This document shows positions 1 through 7,452 of a DNA stretch of 33,782 nucleotides, in pieces. The stretch covers positions 1 through 33,782 of the forward strand of contig CALUDL010000011.1 of the NCBI GenBank assembly GCA_943914815.1. Reading direction: 5' to 3'. Under the pieces are notes generated by a model, which was not told where the DNA came from, did no database searches, and worked only from the letters and a program-made list of their open reading frames with translations. A program made the translations under genes and the position numbers. This stretch comes from an uncultured Brevibacterium sp. GTDB lineage: Bacteria; Actinomycetota; Actinomycetes; Actinomycetales; Brevibacteriaceae. The stretch's first letter is position 1. The number at the start of each line of letters is the position of its first letter.

Positions 1-72
1 ACGAATTCCCAGTTCATAGCCGGTCTCGGCGCTATCGGATAGCACCACTCCGCACTGGGGTCTTGTATCCAT
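1..72 (-). CDS. Probable LLM-class flavin-dependent oxidoreductase, N-terminus only (runs off left edge)
   Basis: Only 24 codons are in the window. The frame starts at an ATG read on the minus strand at 72-70 and is open to base 1. It begins MDTRPQCGVVLSDSAETGY and continues ELGIR. That opening, an MDTRP start, a short strand, then an A-x-T-x-Y-E-L-G helix, resembles the first strand and helix of luciferase-like (LLM, bacterial luciferase TIM-barrel) oxidoreductases, which use FMN or F420. It lies 58 bp downstream of the fused ABC transporter on the same strand, so it is probably the next gene of that iron-regulated unit. A similar but broken start (MDTRPRFAIGTADNADTAYD, then a stop) occurs at 7348-7410. 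The family call rests on a very short stretch and is tentative. Confidence 0.4.
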   Translation of the reverse strand, partial: MDTRPQCGVVLSDSAETGYELGIR

Positions 73-130
73 CGTGACCAGTTGTGCGAGTCTTTGGCAT
101 CCAGGCCAGCTGGCCATTCCGTGGACCACG

Positions 131-3100
131 TCAACGCGGGTCTTTCCCTGGATCTCCGACTGGAAAAGCAGGCGTTGAAACCACACCGGCCGAGGCCGTG
201 GCAAACTCGTGGGCACGCCACAGCCGTTGGTAGGTGGGGCTGCTGCTCAGGAGTTGTTCGTGGGTGCCCGTTGTTTCCACGCCATGTTCGCTGAGCACGA
301 CAATGCATTCGCTGGAGCGAATGGTGTTCAGCCGGTGGGCAATGATCATCACCGTGCGGCCGGCGACTAGCGAGGAGATGGCTCGCTGGATGCGCACCTC
401 TGTCCGGGGATCAACCGACGCGACGGCCTCATCGAGCAGTAGGACCGGGGCGTCCTTGACAAGGGCACGAGCGATGGAGAGCCGCTGACGCTGGCCACCG
501 GAGAGGTTTCCACCGGCCTCGTCGATCATCGCGTCGAGTCCGCCGGGCATGGCGGCAACGAAATCATGTGCTTGGGCAAGTTCGAGAGCATGCCACAGGT
601 TGTCATCGCTGATGGCTGTCCCCATTGTGAGGTTGTCGCGCACGGTCGCGGGAAACAGGTAGACGTCCTGGTACACGGTTGTCACTTGGGCAGCCAGCCC
701 TGCCGAGGTCAAGTCCCGCACATCGGTGTCACCGAACCGTACCGATCCATCGTCGACGTCCCAGAAACGGGCGACGAGGTTGGCGACGGTGGACTTGCCG
801 GAACCCGACGGGCCCACGAGCGCAGTGACGGTGTCGGGTCGAGCAATCATGCTGGCGCCGTCGAGCACCCGGTGACCGTCGCGATAGGAGAAGCCGACAT
901 CACGCAATTCCACCGGCACGCCGTTCTCGGCGTGCACGGGAGCTTCGAGGTGGCCCTCAGGTAGCGGCTCGATGTCCCACAGCTCGCCGATGTGCTCGGC
1001 GATGCGCCCCTGCAGGTGTCGGTAGCTCGAGAGCTCCAACATTTCCTGGTAGGGCCGGTAGAGACTCAACGAGACCACGAGCATCAGCAGCGCGATTTGC
1101 TGGGGCAATCCCCCATCGAGATGCCGCAGGCACACCACCCAGATCAGCGCAGCGAATCCCAACTCCAGCACGGCTGACGCCAGCGATGTGAGCGGGCTGG
1201 TACGCACGGCCATGGCGACGCTTCGGCGACGCAGCTCCTCGACGGTGGCGCGATAACGACCCGCTTGGGGCGCGTCGGGATTGGCTCGGATCACAGCGGT
1301 GCCCTGCACGAACTCGAGGAGGTCGCCACTGGCGCGCGAACGCACTTGCATCACACGTGCGAGCACATTCTTTTCGACTCGATCGGAGACCCAGAGCAGG
1401 ACCCCGAACACTGGCACGCCCACGAGTGCAGCCACGGCAAGACGCCAATCGAAGATGAACAGGACCACGGCTGCCAGCAGCGGCTGCAGCAGGCCCACGA
1501 TGATCTTCGCCGGCAGATTGATGAAGTCGACCAGCGGCAGGTCAGACACGACGAGCGTCGCTGTCCGCCCGACGTCGAGGCGGTCGTATTCACCCAACGG
1601 AATGCGACGCAGATGTCCCAGCACCGAGCGACGCAACTGCATCCAGGCCCGATTGGCCTTCGGCCACCAGGTGCTGGCCAGCCCAACGCCGATGAACCAT
1701 CGCAGCAGAAAGATCCCCAGCAACATCAGGCCATGACGCCACCAGGCCCCCGCGGAGGGCTCACCACCGAGCACATCGAGCAGGGCCAGCACCACGACCA
1801 CGATGGGTGCGCTGGTGAGCATGCCGTCGGCGATGATGAGCCAGAGCCCACCACGCCACAGGTCGCGGCGTTGGTGGCCGAGCATCGCCAGCCACTGCCG
1901 TACCGGATTCATGGAGCCCAGACCATGGACACGAGGCGTCTCACCGAGTTCTCGGTCACGGTTCGCCGACCTGTCGATGTCGGACGCATCGCTCGAGCGC
2001 TCGGAACGGTCAGCGTGGATGCCGGTTTCGCCCGCGCCACCGGTCAACTGCCAGCCCTGGGCATCCAGGTAGTCCGACCAGAGTTCGGCATAGTCTGGGC
2101 AGTCCTGCATCATCTCGTCGTGGGGGGCGCAATGCACGATGCACCCCTCGGCGAGGTAGGCGATACGGTCATGGCTGGCTATGGTGCCCAGCCGGTGGGC
2201 GACCGTGATCATCGTGGCGCTGGCGCGGAGCTCGGCAAGGGCTTCGTTCACAGCCGATTCGCTCTCCGCATCCAGAAAAGCAGTCGCTTCGTCGAGCAGC
2301 ACGATCTTGGCACCCTTGAGCAGGGCCCGGGCCACCGAGAGCCGCTGACGCTGTCCGCCCGAGAGCTGACCACCACCGGCGGGCAGGACGGTGTGCCAGC
2401 CCTCGGGCAGTTCGGCGACGAACTGGCTTACGCGCGCCCGGTCGGCCGCGGCGATCACCTCATCGTCACTGGCCCCGGGGCGAGCCATGCGGATGTTCTC
2501 CATGATGGTGTCGGCGAACAGGTAGTCGTCCTGCTGGACGTAGGCGACGCGCCGCATCAGCTCGACCGGGTCGAGATCACGCACGTCGACACCACCAAGG
2601 CGCACGGAGCCCTCGGAGACATCGTGGAACCGAGCCAGCAGGCCGAGCAGCGTCGACTTGCCGCCCCCAGAGGGGCCGACGATTGCCAACGAGGTGTTCT
2701 CCGGGATGTCCAGGTTCACATCGGAGAGCACATCGGGCTCATCGTCGTCGTACCGGAACCACACATTGCGCAACTCCAGAGCGAACCCCTCCGGCTCATG
2801 GGCTTCGTTCGGCACCGGCAGATCGGGTTCGTCAAGGATCTCGGCGATGTTCTTCAACCCGGCCTCGACCTGATACTGCAGGACCGCGAGGCTGATCAGC
2901 AGACCCATAAGTGGTTGCGCGAAGCCAGTACCCACCAGCAGGAAGAACACCAGCGTCGCCGGGCTGATGATGCCCTGCGCGGTACACCACAATCCGACGG
3001 GCAGGATGAGTAGAACCGGACTCGACGACAGCGCCGTGCTGGCCACAGCCTGCCACTTGCCCCGGGCCTCCTTCCGGTTCTCGATATCTGCGGTCGCCGC

Positions 3101-3799
3101 TATAGCGGCATCGGTGGCACCGTGGCCGGCCCGCCCCGCCAGGAAGCCGCGCAGGACGCGCATTCCGCGCAAATACGAAATGACGCTGGTGTTGAGGTCG
3201 GCTTTGATCGTCGATTCCTGCTCGGCGAACCCAGCAGAACGGTTGACTCCCCAAACGATCAGCGCAACAGCCAGCACGACCACGAGAACAGCCGCCACAC
3301 CGACCTGCCAGCCCATGATGAACATGACGATGATGCTTGCCACCGGCACCGCGATCGCCGCGGCGATGTCGGGGATGGCATGCGACAGGCCGAGCTCCAG
3401 TTGTTCCACATCGTCCTGCAGAACCTTCTTGAGGTGACCAGCGCTTCGAGCGCGAACGCGGCCCAGCGGCATGCGGGCCAACCGCTCGGCCAGCGCGACG
3501 CGGAGATCAGCGAGGATCCGGTAGGCGGCGTTGTGCGACACAGCGTTGGCCAGTGCCTTGAACACCACCTTGGCGATGACCGCCAGCGCTGCCCAGACCG
3601 CGAGCGTGATCAACGCGAAACGATCCGGTTCGTCGCTCAGGAAGAGTTCGGTCGCCACGAGGTGGACGATCAGATACGGCGCCAGCCCCAGCAATGCTCC
3701 GACGATGGCCAGGATCGCACTGGCGATCAGGGCACCCTTGCGTCGGCCAATCGTGTGGGCGATGCGCTGCTGCCCGCTTGCTTGCACGTGATCAGGCAT
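131..3799 (-). CDS. Fused siderophore-type ABC transporter, TMD-NBD-TMD-NBD (IrtAB/YbtPQ-like)
   Basis: This 1222-residue protein joins two exporter-fold half-transporters in one chain. The first membrane domain covers about residues 20-325 and the first nucleotide-binding domain about 340-575 (Walker A GPSGGGKST near 375, LSGGQ near 479, Walker B LLDEA near 501, switch His in AHRLGT). A hydrophilic linker follows at about 585-635. The second membrane domain is about 645-920 and the second ATPase about 960-1195 (Walker A GPSGSGKST near 996, LSGGQ near 1099, LLDEA near 1121). Both ATPase sites look intact. IrtA/IrtB and YbtP/YbtQ are pairs of this fold that import ferric siderophores; here the pair is one polypeptide, without the FAD-binding extension of IrtA. 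Substrate and direction are inferred from the iron box 40 bp upstream and the adjoining carrier protein, PPTase and MFS genes. Confidence 0.85.
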   Translation of the reverse strand: MPDHVQASGQQRIAHTIGRRKGALIASAILAIVGALLGLAPYLIVHLVATELFLSDEPDRFALITLAVWAALAVIAKVVFKALANAVSHNAAYRILADLRVALAERLARMPLGRVRARSAGHLKKVLQDDVEQLELGLSHAIPDIAAAIAVPVASIIVMFIMGWQVGVAAVLVVVLAVALIVWGVNRSAGFAEQESTIKADLNTSVISYLRGMRVLRGFLAGRAGHGATDAAIAATADIENRKEARGKWQAVASTALSSSPVLLILPVGLWCTAQGIISPATLVFFLLVGTGFAQPLMGLLISLAVLQYQVEAGLKNIAEILDEPDLPVPNEAHEPEGFALELRNVWFRYDDDEPDVLSDVNLDIPENTSLAIVGPSGGGKSTLLGLLARFHDVSEGSVRLGGVDVRDLDPVELMRRVAYVQQDDYLFADTIMENIRMARPGASDDEVIAAADRARVSQFVAELPEGWHTVLPAGGGQLSGGQRQRLSVARALLKGAKIVLLDEATAFLDAESESAVNEALAELRASATMITVAHRLGTIASHDRIAYLAEGCIVHCAPHDEMMQDCPDYAELWSDYLDAQGWQLTGGAGETGIHADRSERSSDASDIDRSANRDRELGETPRVHGLGSMNPVRQWLAMLGHQRRDLWRGGLWLIIADGMLTSAPIVVVVLALLDVLGGEPSAGAWWRHGLMLLGIFLLRWFIGVGLASTWWPKANRAWMQLRRSVLGHLRRIPLGEYDRLDVGRTATLVVSDLPLVDFINLPAKIIVGLLQPLLAAVVLFIFDWRLAVAALVGVPVFGVLLWVSDRVEKNVLARVMQVRSRASGDLLEFVQGTAVIRANPDAPQAGRYRATVEELRRRSVAMAVRTSPLTSLASAVLELGFAALIWVVCLRHLDGGLPQQIALLMLVVSLSLYRPYQEMLELSSYRHLQGRIAEHIGELWDIEPLPEGHLEAPVHAENGVPVELRDVGFSYRDGHRVLDGASMIARPDTVTALVGPSGSGKSTVANLVARFWDVDDGSVRFGDTDVRDLTSAGLAAQVTTVYQDVYLFPATVRDNLTMGTAISDDNLWHALELAQAHDFVAAMPGGLDAMIDEAGGNLSGGQRQRLSIARALVKDAPVLLLDEAVASVDPRTEVRIQRAISSLVAGRTVMIIAHRLNTIRSSECIVVLSEHGVETTGTHEQLLSSSPTYQRLWRAHEFATASAGVVSTPAFPVGDPGKDPR

Positions 3800-3838
3800 G
3801 GGACTCCTCTTCGTTCTCCGGGCTGGACGGACATAACT

Positions 3839-3857
3839 TTAGGTTTGCCTTACCTAA
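3839..3857. promoter_or_regulatory. DtxR/IdeR iron box between the divergent ABC transporter and MFS genes
   Basis: The 19-bp sequence TTAGGTTTGCCTTACCTAA matches the DtxR/IdeR consensus TTAGGTTAGCCTAACCTAA at 17 of 19 positions and keeps the dyad symmetry. It sits 40 bp before the ABC transporter start (minus) and 68 bp before the MFS start (plus). One Fe(II)-DtxR-type repressor site could therefore switch both directions off when iron is replete. The site match is seen directly; the regulation is inferred from the well-known family. Confidence 0.88.
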
Positions 3858-3924
3858 CCATATCGCCTAGGGTTGTCGCCACTGCCCGATCCGGCGTAGC
3901 GCTTGCCCGACAGGAGACCAGTCG

Positions 3925-5238
3925 ATGGCCGACAACACTGCCCTGCAGGATCCCGCGGGATCCTCCCGCACGAGATCACAAACCATGGCTCGCGGCTCAC
4001 GACTCGCACTGATCGCGAGTCTCTACAGCACGCAGAACCTGTCACTCGCAGCGTTCAACTACACCTTCCTGATCGCAGCGCAGAACGCGGGTGTCTCCCT
4101 CGAACTCATCGGCGCCGCCACCGGCGTCGCGATGATCCTTGTGCTGAAATTCGTCTGGGCGCCGTTGGTCGACCGAGTCGGGTCACGCAGCCTGGGGCAC
4201 TACCGCGGGTGGATCATCGCGTGTCAATCGGCCCTGACGATCGGCGCCCTGTCACTCGCAGCCCTCGACCCGGGCCGACACTTCGCGTCGATCATGATTG
4301 TCTTCGCGTTGATCTTCCTGTTCGCCGGCACACAGGATGTCGCCACGGATGCCGCCACAACCCGGCTGCTAGACCCACAGGATCGCGGCATCGGCAACGG
4401 AATCCAATCGGCAGGGGCCTCCTTCGCACAGATTGTCGGCGGCGGCCTGCTGCTGCTGATCTCGGGCAGCGTGAGTTGGAGCGCCGCCATGGTGACGTTG
4501 GCCGTCTTCAGTGGCCTGCCGCTGATCCTTGTTGCGCGGTGGCGTGAATCGGAGACCACCGACCACCTTCCGACGCCCCATGTCTCGACCCGACAGGTCC
4601 TGTCGTTCTTCCGCCAGCCCGGCGTCGTTCGGTGGACCTTCGCCGTACTACCGCTGTACGTCGTGGGTGGCGTGATCACCTACAACGTCATCCGGCCCTT
4701 GCTCACCGACGCCGGGTGGAGCGAGGCCCGCATCGGAACCATTGTGGTCATCGGCGGCGGCACTGCCGGGGTGCTCGCCGGCGTGGCTGCCGGCTGGCTC
4801 ATCAGCCGCGTCGGCCGTCAGCGCTCGATGGTCCTGCTGGGCATCGCGCAGGTCATCGGTACCGCAGTAACGATCTGGCTGACGCTGACTCCGACCTCGA
4901 TTGCCGTTGCGGCGTTCGTCACCGCCATCTCCAATGCCTCCTTCGCCGCAACCGGCGCTTTCCTCTACACGATCGCGATGGATCTGACGCGGCCCGAGAG
5001 TTCGGGCACGGACTTCACCGCGTTCTCGACGCTCATTCAGATCGTCATGGTCATCGGCGGCGGCTTGGGAATCGCTCTGGCGGGGGTGCTCGGTTTCACC
5101 GTGGTGGCCATCGGCGCCACAGCCGTCAGCGCCGCCGGTATCGCGATCGCGACACTCCTGGCCCGACCGGTCATACAGCGCGCCGAAGCACTGGCGACAG
5201 CCGGAGCCATTCCCGAATCGGAGAACAGCAATGGATGA
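3925..5238 (+). CDS. MFS transporter of the AmpG/YbtX type in the siderophore locus
   Basis: The 437-residue product has about 12 hydrophobic segments after a ~30-residue polar N-terminus. The stretch FAGTQDVATDAATTRLL around residues 133-149 is the conserved GTQD-x-x-x-DA signature of the AmpG/PAT branch of the major facilitator superfamily, to which the yersiniabactin-locus protein YbtX belongs. The ATG is preceded by AGGAG at good spacing. The gene is divergent from the ABC transporter, shares its iron box, and overlaps the carrier-protein gene by 8 nt, so the three downstream genes form one operon. A role in siderophore export, or in handling the ferric complex with the ABC importer, is inferred; the exact substrate cannot be read from sequence. 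Confidence 0.8.
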   Translation: MADNTALQDPAGSSRTRSQTMARGSRLALIASLYSTQNLSLAAFNYTFLIAAQNAGVSLELIGAATGVAMILVLKFVWAPLVDRVGSRSLGHYRGWIIACQSALTIGALSLAALDPGRHFASIMIVFALIFLFAGTQDVATDAATTRLLDPQDRGIGNGIQSAGASFAQIVGGGLLLLISGSVSWSAAMVTLAVFSGLPLILVARWRESETTDHLPTPHVSTRQVLSFFRQPGVVRWTFAVLPLYVVGGVITYNVIRPLLTDAGWSEARIGTIVVIGGGTAGVLAGVAAGWLISRVGRQRSMVLLGIAQVIGTAVTIWLTLTPTSIAVAAFVTAISNASFAATGAFLYTIAMDLTRPESSGTDFTAFSTLIQIVMVIGGGLGIALAGVLGFTVVAIGATAVSAAGIAIATLLARPVIQRAEALATAGAIPESENSNG

Positions 5239-5476
5239 CATTCCAACAAGTCTGGACCAGCTCATCGACCAGATCCGAGAAACGCTCGGCTCTCCGAACG
5301 AGCCGCTCGCCGCTGACGATGACCTGTTCACGGCCGGCCTGGACTCGATCCGACTCATGCACCTCACCGATCGCTGGGCGCAGGCAGGAGCGACGGTGGA
5401 CCCCATGGCACTGCTCGACGAACCCACTCCCGCCGGCTTCTGGGATGCGCTCCAAGGAGCCTCCAAGACGACATGA
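5231..5476 (+). CDS. Stand-alone aryl/peptidyl carrier protein (phosphopantetheine-binding)
   Basis: An 81-residue protein consisting of one carrier domain. Motif DLFTAGLDSIRLM carries the serine (about residue 39) that accepts 4'-phosphopantetheine. The wording GLDSIRLM, and the C-terminal PTPAGFWDAL, resemble the aryl carrier domain at the end of EntB/VibB-type isochorismatases more than fatty-acid ACPs. Such proteins hold an activated aryl acid (2,3-dihydroxybenzoate or salicylate) for an NRPS. Here the isochorismatase part is absent and the carrier is free-standing. It overlaps the MFS gene by 8 nt and its TGA overlaps the ATG of the PPTase gene, which would supply the prosthetic group. 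No aryl-AMP ligase or NRPS partner is in the window. Confidence 0.85.
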   Translation: MDDIPTSLDQLIDQIRETLGSPNEPLAADDDLFTAGLDSIRLMHLTDRWAQAGATVDPMALLDEPTPAGFWDALQGASKTT

Positions 5477-6153
5477 CCCGCAATGCACCAAGTACCCTCG
5501 CTGCCGTATGTTCCAGTGCAACCCTCGGCACCCTCGATGCTGAACTCTGGCTTGAACCCCACGCGTTGAAACGATGGAGGCGATTTCGACACCGACGCGA
5601 TCGGGACGGCTTCTTGGTTGCTCGCGTCCTGACCGCAATCCTGTGGGGACGCCTACGCGGACGCGATCCTGACACGTGCTGCTTCCAGCAAACATGCTCC
5701 GAGTGCGGCGGACCGCACGGACGCCCAAGAATCGTCGGTGAAACCGAACTCTGGCCCAGCTGGAGCCACTCCGGCGATCTGGTTGCGGCGATCGTCGGCA
5801 CAGCCCCTGTCGCCATCGACATCGAGACCAACACACACGCCATTCCCGTCGACATCACCGGCCCCGGCACGGCTGCCGAACGCCAGGAACGGTGGTCGCT
5901 GGCCGAGTGCTGGACGAAGGCGGGCTACACCGATCTCGGATCGGCCCTCGACCACATCCGGCGCGGCACCACCCCCTCCCACCCCGCCCTGCCCCCTGCC
6001 CAATACCTGCACCGTCACTATCACGCATTCCAGGGGCTACAGGAATCCGGACCCCACCAACCATCCCAAGCTCCGGGGTTCGCGTCTGGCTGGGTTGTCA
6101 TGCTGTCCCGCGACCCTGCGTCCCACATCGAGGACATCTTCTCAAATCCCTGA
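5473..6153 (+). CDS. 4'-phosphopantetheinyl transferase, Sfp type
   Basis: The 226-residue product transfers 4'-phosphopantetheine from CoA to carrier-protein serines. Family motifs are visible in order: CGGPHGRP at about 78-85, WSHSGDLVAA at 97-106, the metal-binding D-I-E at 116-118, and the helix WSLAECWTKAG at 141-151 with the usual W-x-x-x-E-x-x-x-K-A-G pattern. Length is normal for Sfp enzymes. The ATG overlaps the stop of the carrier-protein gene (ATGA), so translation is probably coupled and that carrier protein is the likely substrate. It is the last gene before the second iron box. Confidence 0.87.
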   Translation: MTRNAPSTLAAVCSSATLGTLDAELWLEPHALKRWRRFRHRRDRDGFLVARVLTAILWGRLRGRDPDTCCFQQTCSECGGPHGRPRIVGETELWPSWSHSGDLVAAIVGTAPVAIDIETNTHAIPVDITGPGTAAERQERWSLAECWTKAGYTDLGSALDHIRRGTTPSHPALPPAQYLHRHYHAFQGLQESGPHQPSQAPGFASGWVVMLSRDPASHIEDIFSNP

Positions 6154-6154
6154 T

Positions 6155-6173
6155 ATAGGTTAGGCTTACCTAA
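6155..6173. promoter_or_regulatory. DtxR/IdeR iron box upstream of the truncated thioesterase gene
   Basis: The sequence ATAGGTTAGGCTTACCTAA matches the DtxR/IdeR consensus TTAGGTTAGGCTAACCTAA at 17 of 19 positions. It ends 23 bp before the TTG start at 6197, whose ribosome binding site GAGAGG is at 6185-6190. A separate iron box this close to a gene start indicates that a second iron-regulated transcript began here, now cut short by the insertion-sequence debris. Confidence 0.88.
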
Positions 6174-6196
6174 TTCCCGGCGACGAGAGGCTAGCC

Positions 6197-6382
6197 TTGA
6201 AGACATCCACACGTGCCCCATGGTTGCAGCATGTCCCGGCTGTCGACGGTGACGGCGATGCGCACGTGATCGTGTATCCCCACGCCGGTGGCGGTCCGCG
6301 CTTCTACCGGAATCTCTGCCGGACACTGGCTCAGTACATGAACGTGTGGGGGGTTATAGGCAGGAATGTGTGTATGGAATGA
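6197..6382 (+). pseudogene. Type II thioesterase, 5' fragment truncated by IS DNA
   Basis: A TTG start with GAGAGG six bases upstream opens a frame whose residues 22-46 contain VIVYPHAGGGPRFYRNL. This is the first strand and oxyanion segment (FPHAGG-type) of NRPS-associated type II thioesterases, which remove misprimed groups from carrier domains. The match continues through M-N-V-W-G-V, where these enzymes normally run on into the Y-P-G-R-E segment. It is lost at about base 6358, after some 54 codons, and foreign sequence brings a stop at 6380. The full family length is about 250 residues, so the serine nucleophile, acid and histidine are all missing. The product cannot be functional. Confidence 0.8.
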
Positions 6383-6420
6383 CTGATTTCATGTGCGACG
6401 GCTAGGCGTGATGCGGGGTT

Positions 6421-6443
6421 GAACATGCTCTGGGAGCATGTTC
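6421..6443. repeat. Perfect 10-3-10 inverted repeat directly before the IS1249-like transposase start
   Basis: GAACATGCTC at 6421-6430 and GAGCATGTTC at 6434-6443 are perfect reverse complements separated by TGG. The transposase GTG follows one base later, at 6445. It could be an operator for the transposase promoter, or an mRNA hairpin that limits read-in translation, both common in insertion sequences. The repeat is certain; the role is inferred. Confidence 0.7.
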
Positions 6444-6444
6444 G

Positions 6445-6943
6445 GTGCAAGTTGCGAGGAATCACCCCCGGTGCGGTGTATGTGGCACCAAGCTGGTCAA
6501 GAACGGCACCACCAGCGCGGGGCGCACGAGATGGCGATGCAAAGCATGCGGCGCGTCGACGGTACGCAGCCGCGTAGACGTTACCCGGCGTGCCCAGCTC
6601 GACCGTTTCGTCGGGTGGTTGCTGAACCCCTTCGCCCCAGTGCAGCCTCGGGGGGACGGGACGCTCGTTTCGTGCATCGACGGCGTGGTGCTGGAACGTC
6701 GAGGTACCCCAGCCGACGGTCACCGGCGAGGTCTTGCCGACGGTCATGCTCGACGGCACCTACCTGCAGGGCTGGTGCTTGCTGATCGCGTTCTCCGGCC
6801 AGCACGTGCTGGGCTGGCAGTGGTGCGATCGGGAGTCCAAGCCGGCCTGGACCGCACTGCTGGAGCGCCTCCCGGCCCCGGAGATGGTGGTCGTCGATGG
6901 TGGCCGCGGGGTAGCGGCCGCTGTCGGGTCTCGAACCTTTTGA
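6445..6943 (+). pseudogene. IS1249-like (IS256-group) transposase, frameshifted and 3'-truncated
   Basis: The frame from GTG 6445 encodes a zinc-ribbon-like N-terminus (RCGVCGTKLVKNG, then WRCKACGAS) followed by SRVDVTRRAQLDRFVGWLL, as in IS1249-type transposases. Between about 6620 and 6680 the homologous reading moves to the +1 frame: the continuation WCWNVEVPQPTVTGEV and TVMLDGTYLQGWCLL is read there, with the catalytic Asp in MLDGTY and a second in VVVDGG. Homology stops near 6910 after VVVDGGRGVA, and a stop follows at 6943, so the C-terminal half with the last catalytic acidic residue is gone. Both a frameshift and a truncation are present. This element destroyed the thioesterase gene to its left. 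Confidence 0.75.
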
Positions 6944-7347
6944 CTCGACCCCATACTTTTTGACGCCTCCTAGTGGAAGCGGGTACGGGAGCCGCCGGAT
7001 CGGCTCTCCTAGGCTCCACGAGCCCTCAAGAAGGCAATCAGCCCCGGCGCTGGCGCCGCGCTGCGCCCAGAGACCCACCCCGACAAGCGAAAATTCCCAC
7101 ATGGCTCCCTGCTGCCGGAACTACGGCGCTTTGTAGTCAAATAGGCGTTCAGATGGAACTCCGCCCCTAGGTAGAGCTGGGCGGTCAGGGTGAGGACCAC
7201 GGCAAGCCGAAAAGGTGGTCTGACAAGCGTTGCGCGCGAAATCCCGGTTGGTTCACCCCACTTCGGTGACCAGTCAGGGCGGCGACGCATCGTCTCAACA
7301 GGGCTGTAACTGGCCCACATCAATCCCGCTGAAATCTCGAGAAAACC

Positions 7348-7410
7348 CTAGTCGTAAGCGGTATCTGCATTATCTGCCGTACCTATCGCAAATCTTGGTC
7401 TTGTATCCAT
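7348..7410 (-). pseudogene. Truncated second copy of the LLM-oxidoreductase gene start
   Basis: Reading leftwards from the ATG at 7410-7408, 20 codons encode MDTRPRFAIGTADNADTAYD before a TAG. Nine of the first 20 residues equal the gene start at 72, with further conservative changes (E/D, S/N, V/I), and about 27 of 29 bases around the start codon are identical between the two sites. After the stop nothing further resembles the family. It appears to be a paralogous or duplicated 5' end cut off by rearrangement. Confidence 0.45.
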
Positions 7411-7452
7411 CGTGACCGGTTATGCGAAAATTTCACACCACGATGGATACAA
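7401..7452. repeat. 14-bp perfect inverted repeat containing two opposed ATGGATACAA starts
   Basis: TTGTATCCATCGTG at 7401-7414 and CACGATGGATACAA at 7439-7452 are perfect reverse complements with a 24-bp spacer. The left arm is also the start region of the LLM-like fragment and recurs as a direct repeat at 61-79. It may be an operator dyad, or the end of a rearranged element. Confidence 0.65.

Noticed and set aside
1265..3013. A 582-codon open frame on the plus strand, and other long plus-strand frames over 131-3799
   Set aside because: They are antisense to the ABC transporter, have H/Q/E/R-biased composition and no domain; they result from high G+C coding DNA.
6928..6950. A tRNA T-arm-like stretch (GGTTCGAGACC on the minus strand)
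   Set aside because: The flanking bases do not pair and no acceptor or anticodon stem can be built.
7009..7323. A 104-codon minus-strand frame with one hydrophobic stretch
   Set aside because: No family resemblance, no ribosome binding site, and it lies in rearranged DNA; not supported as a gene.
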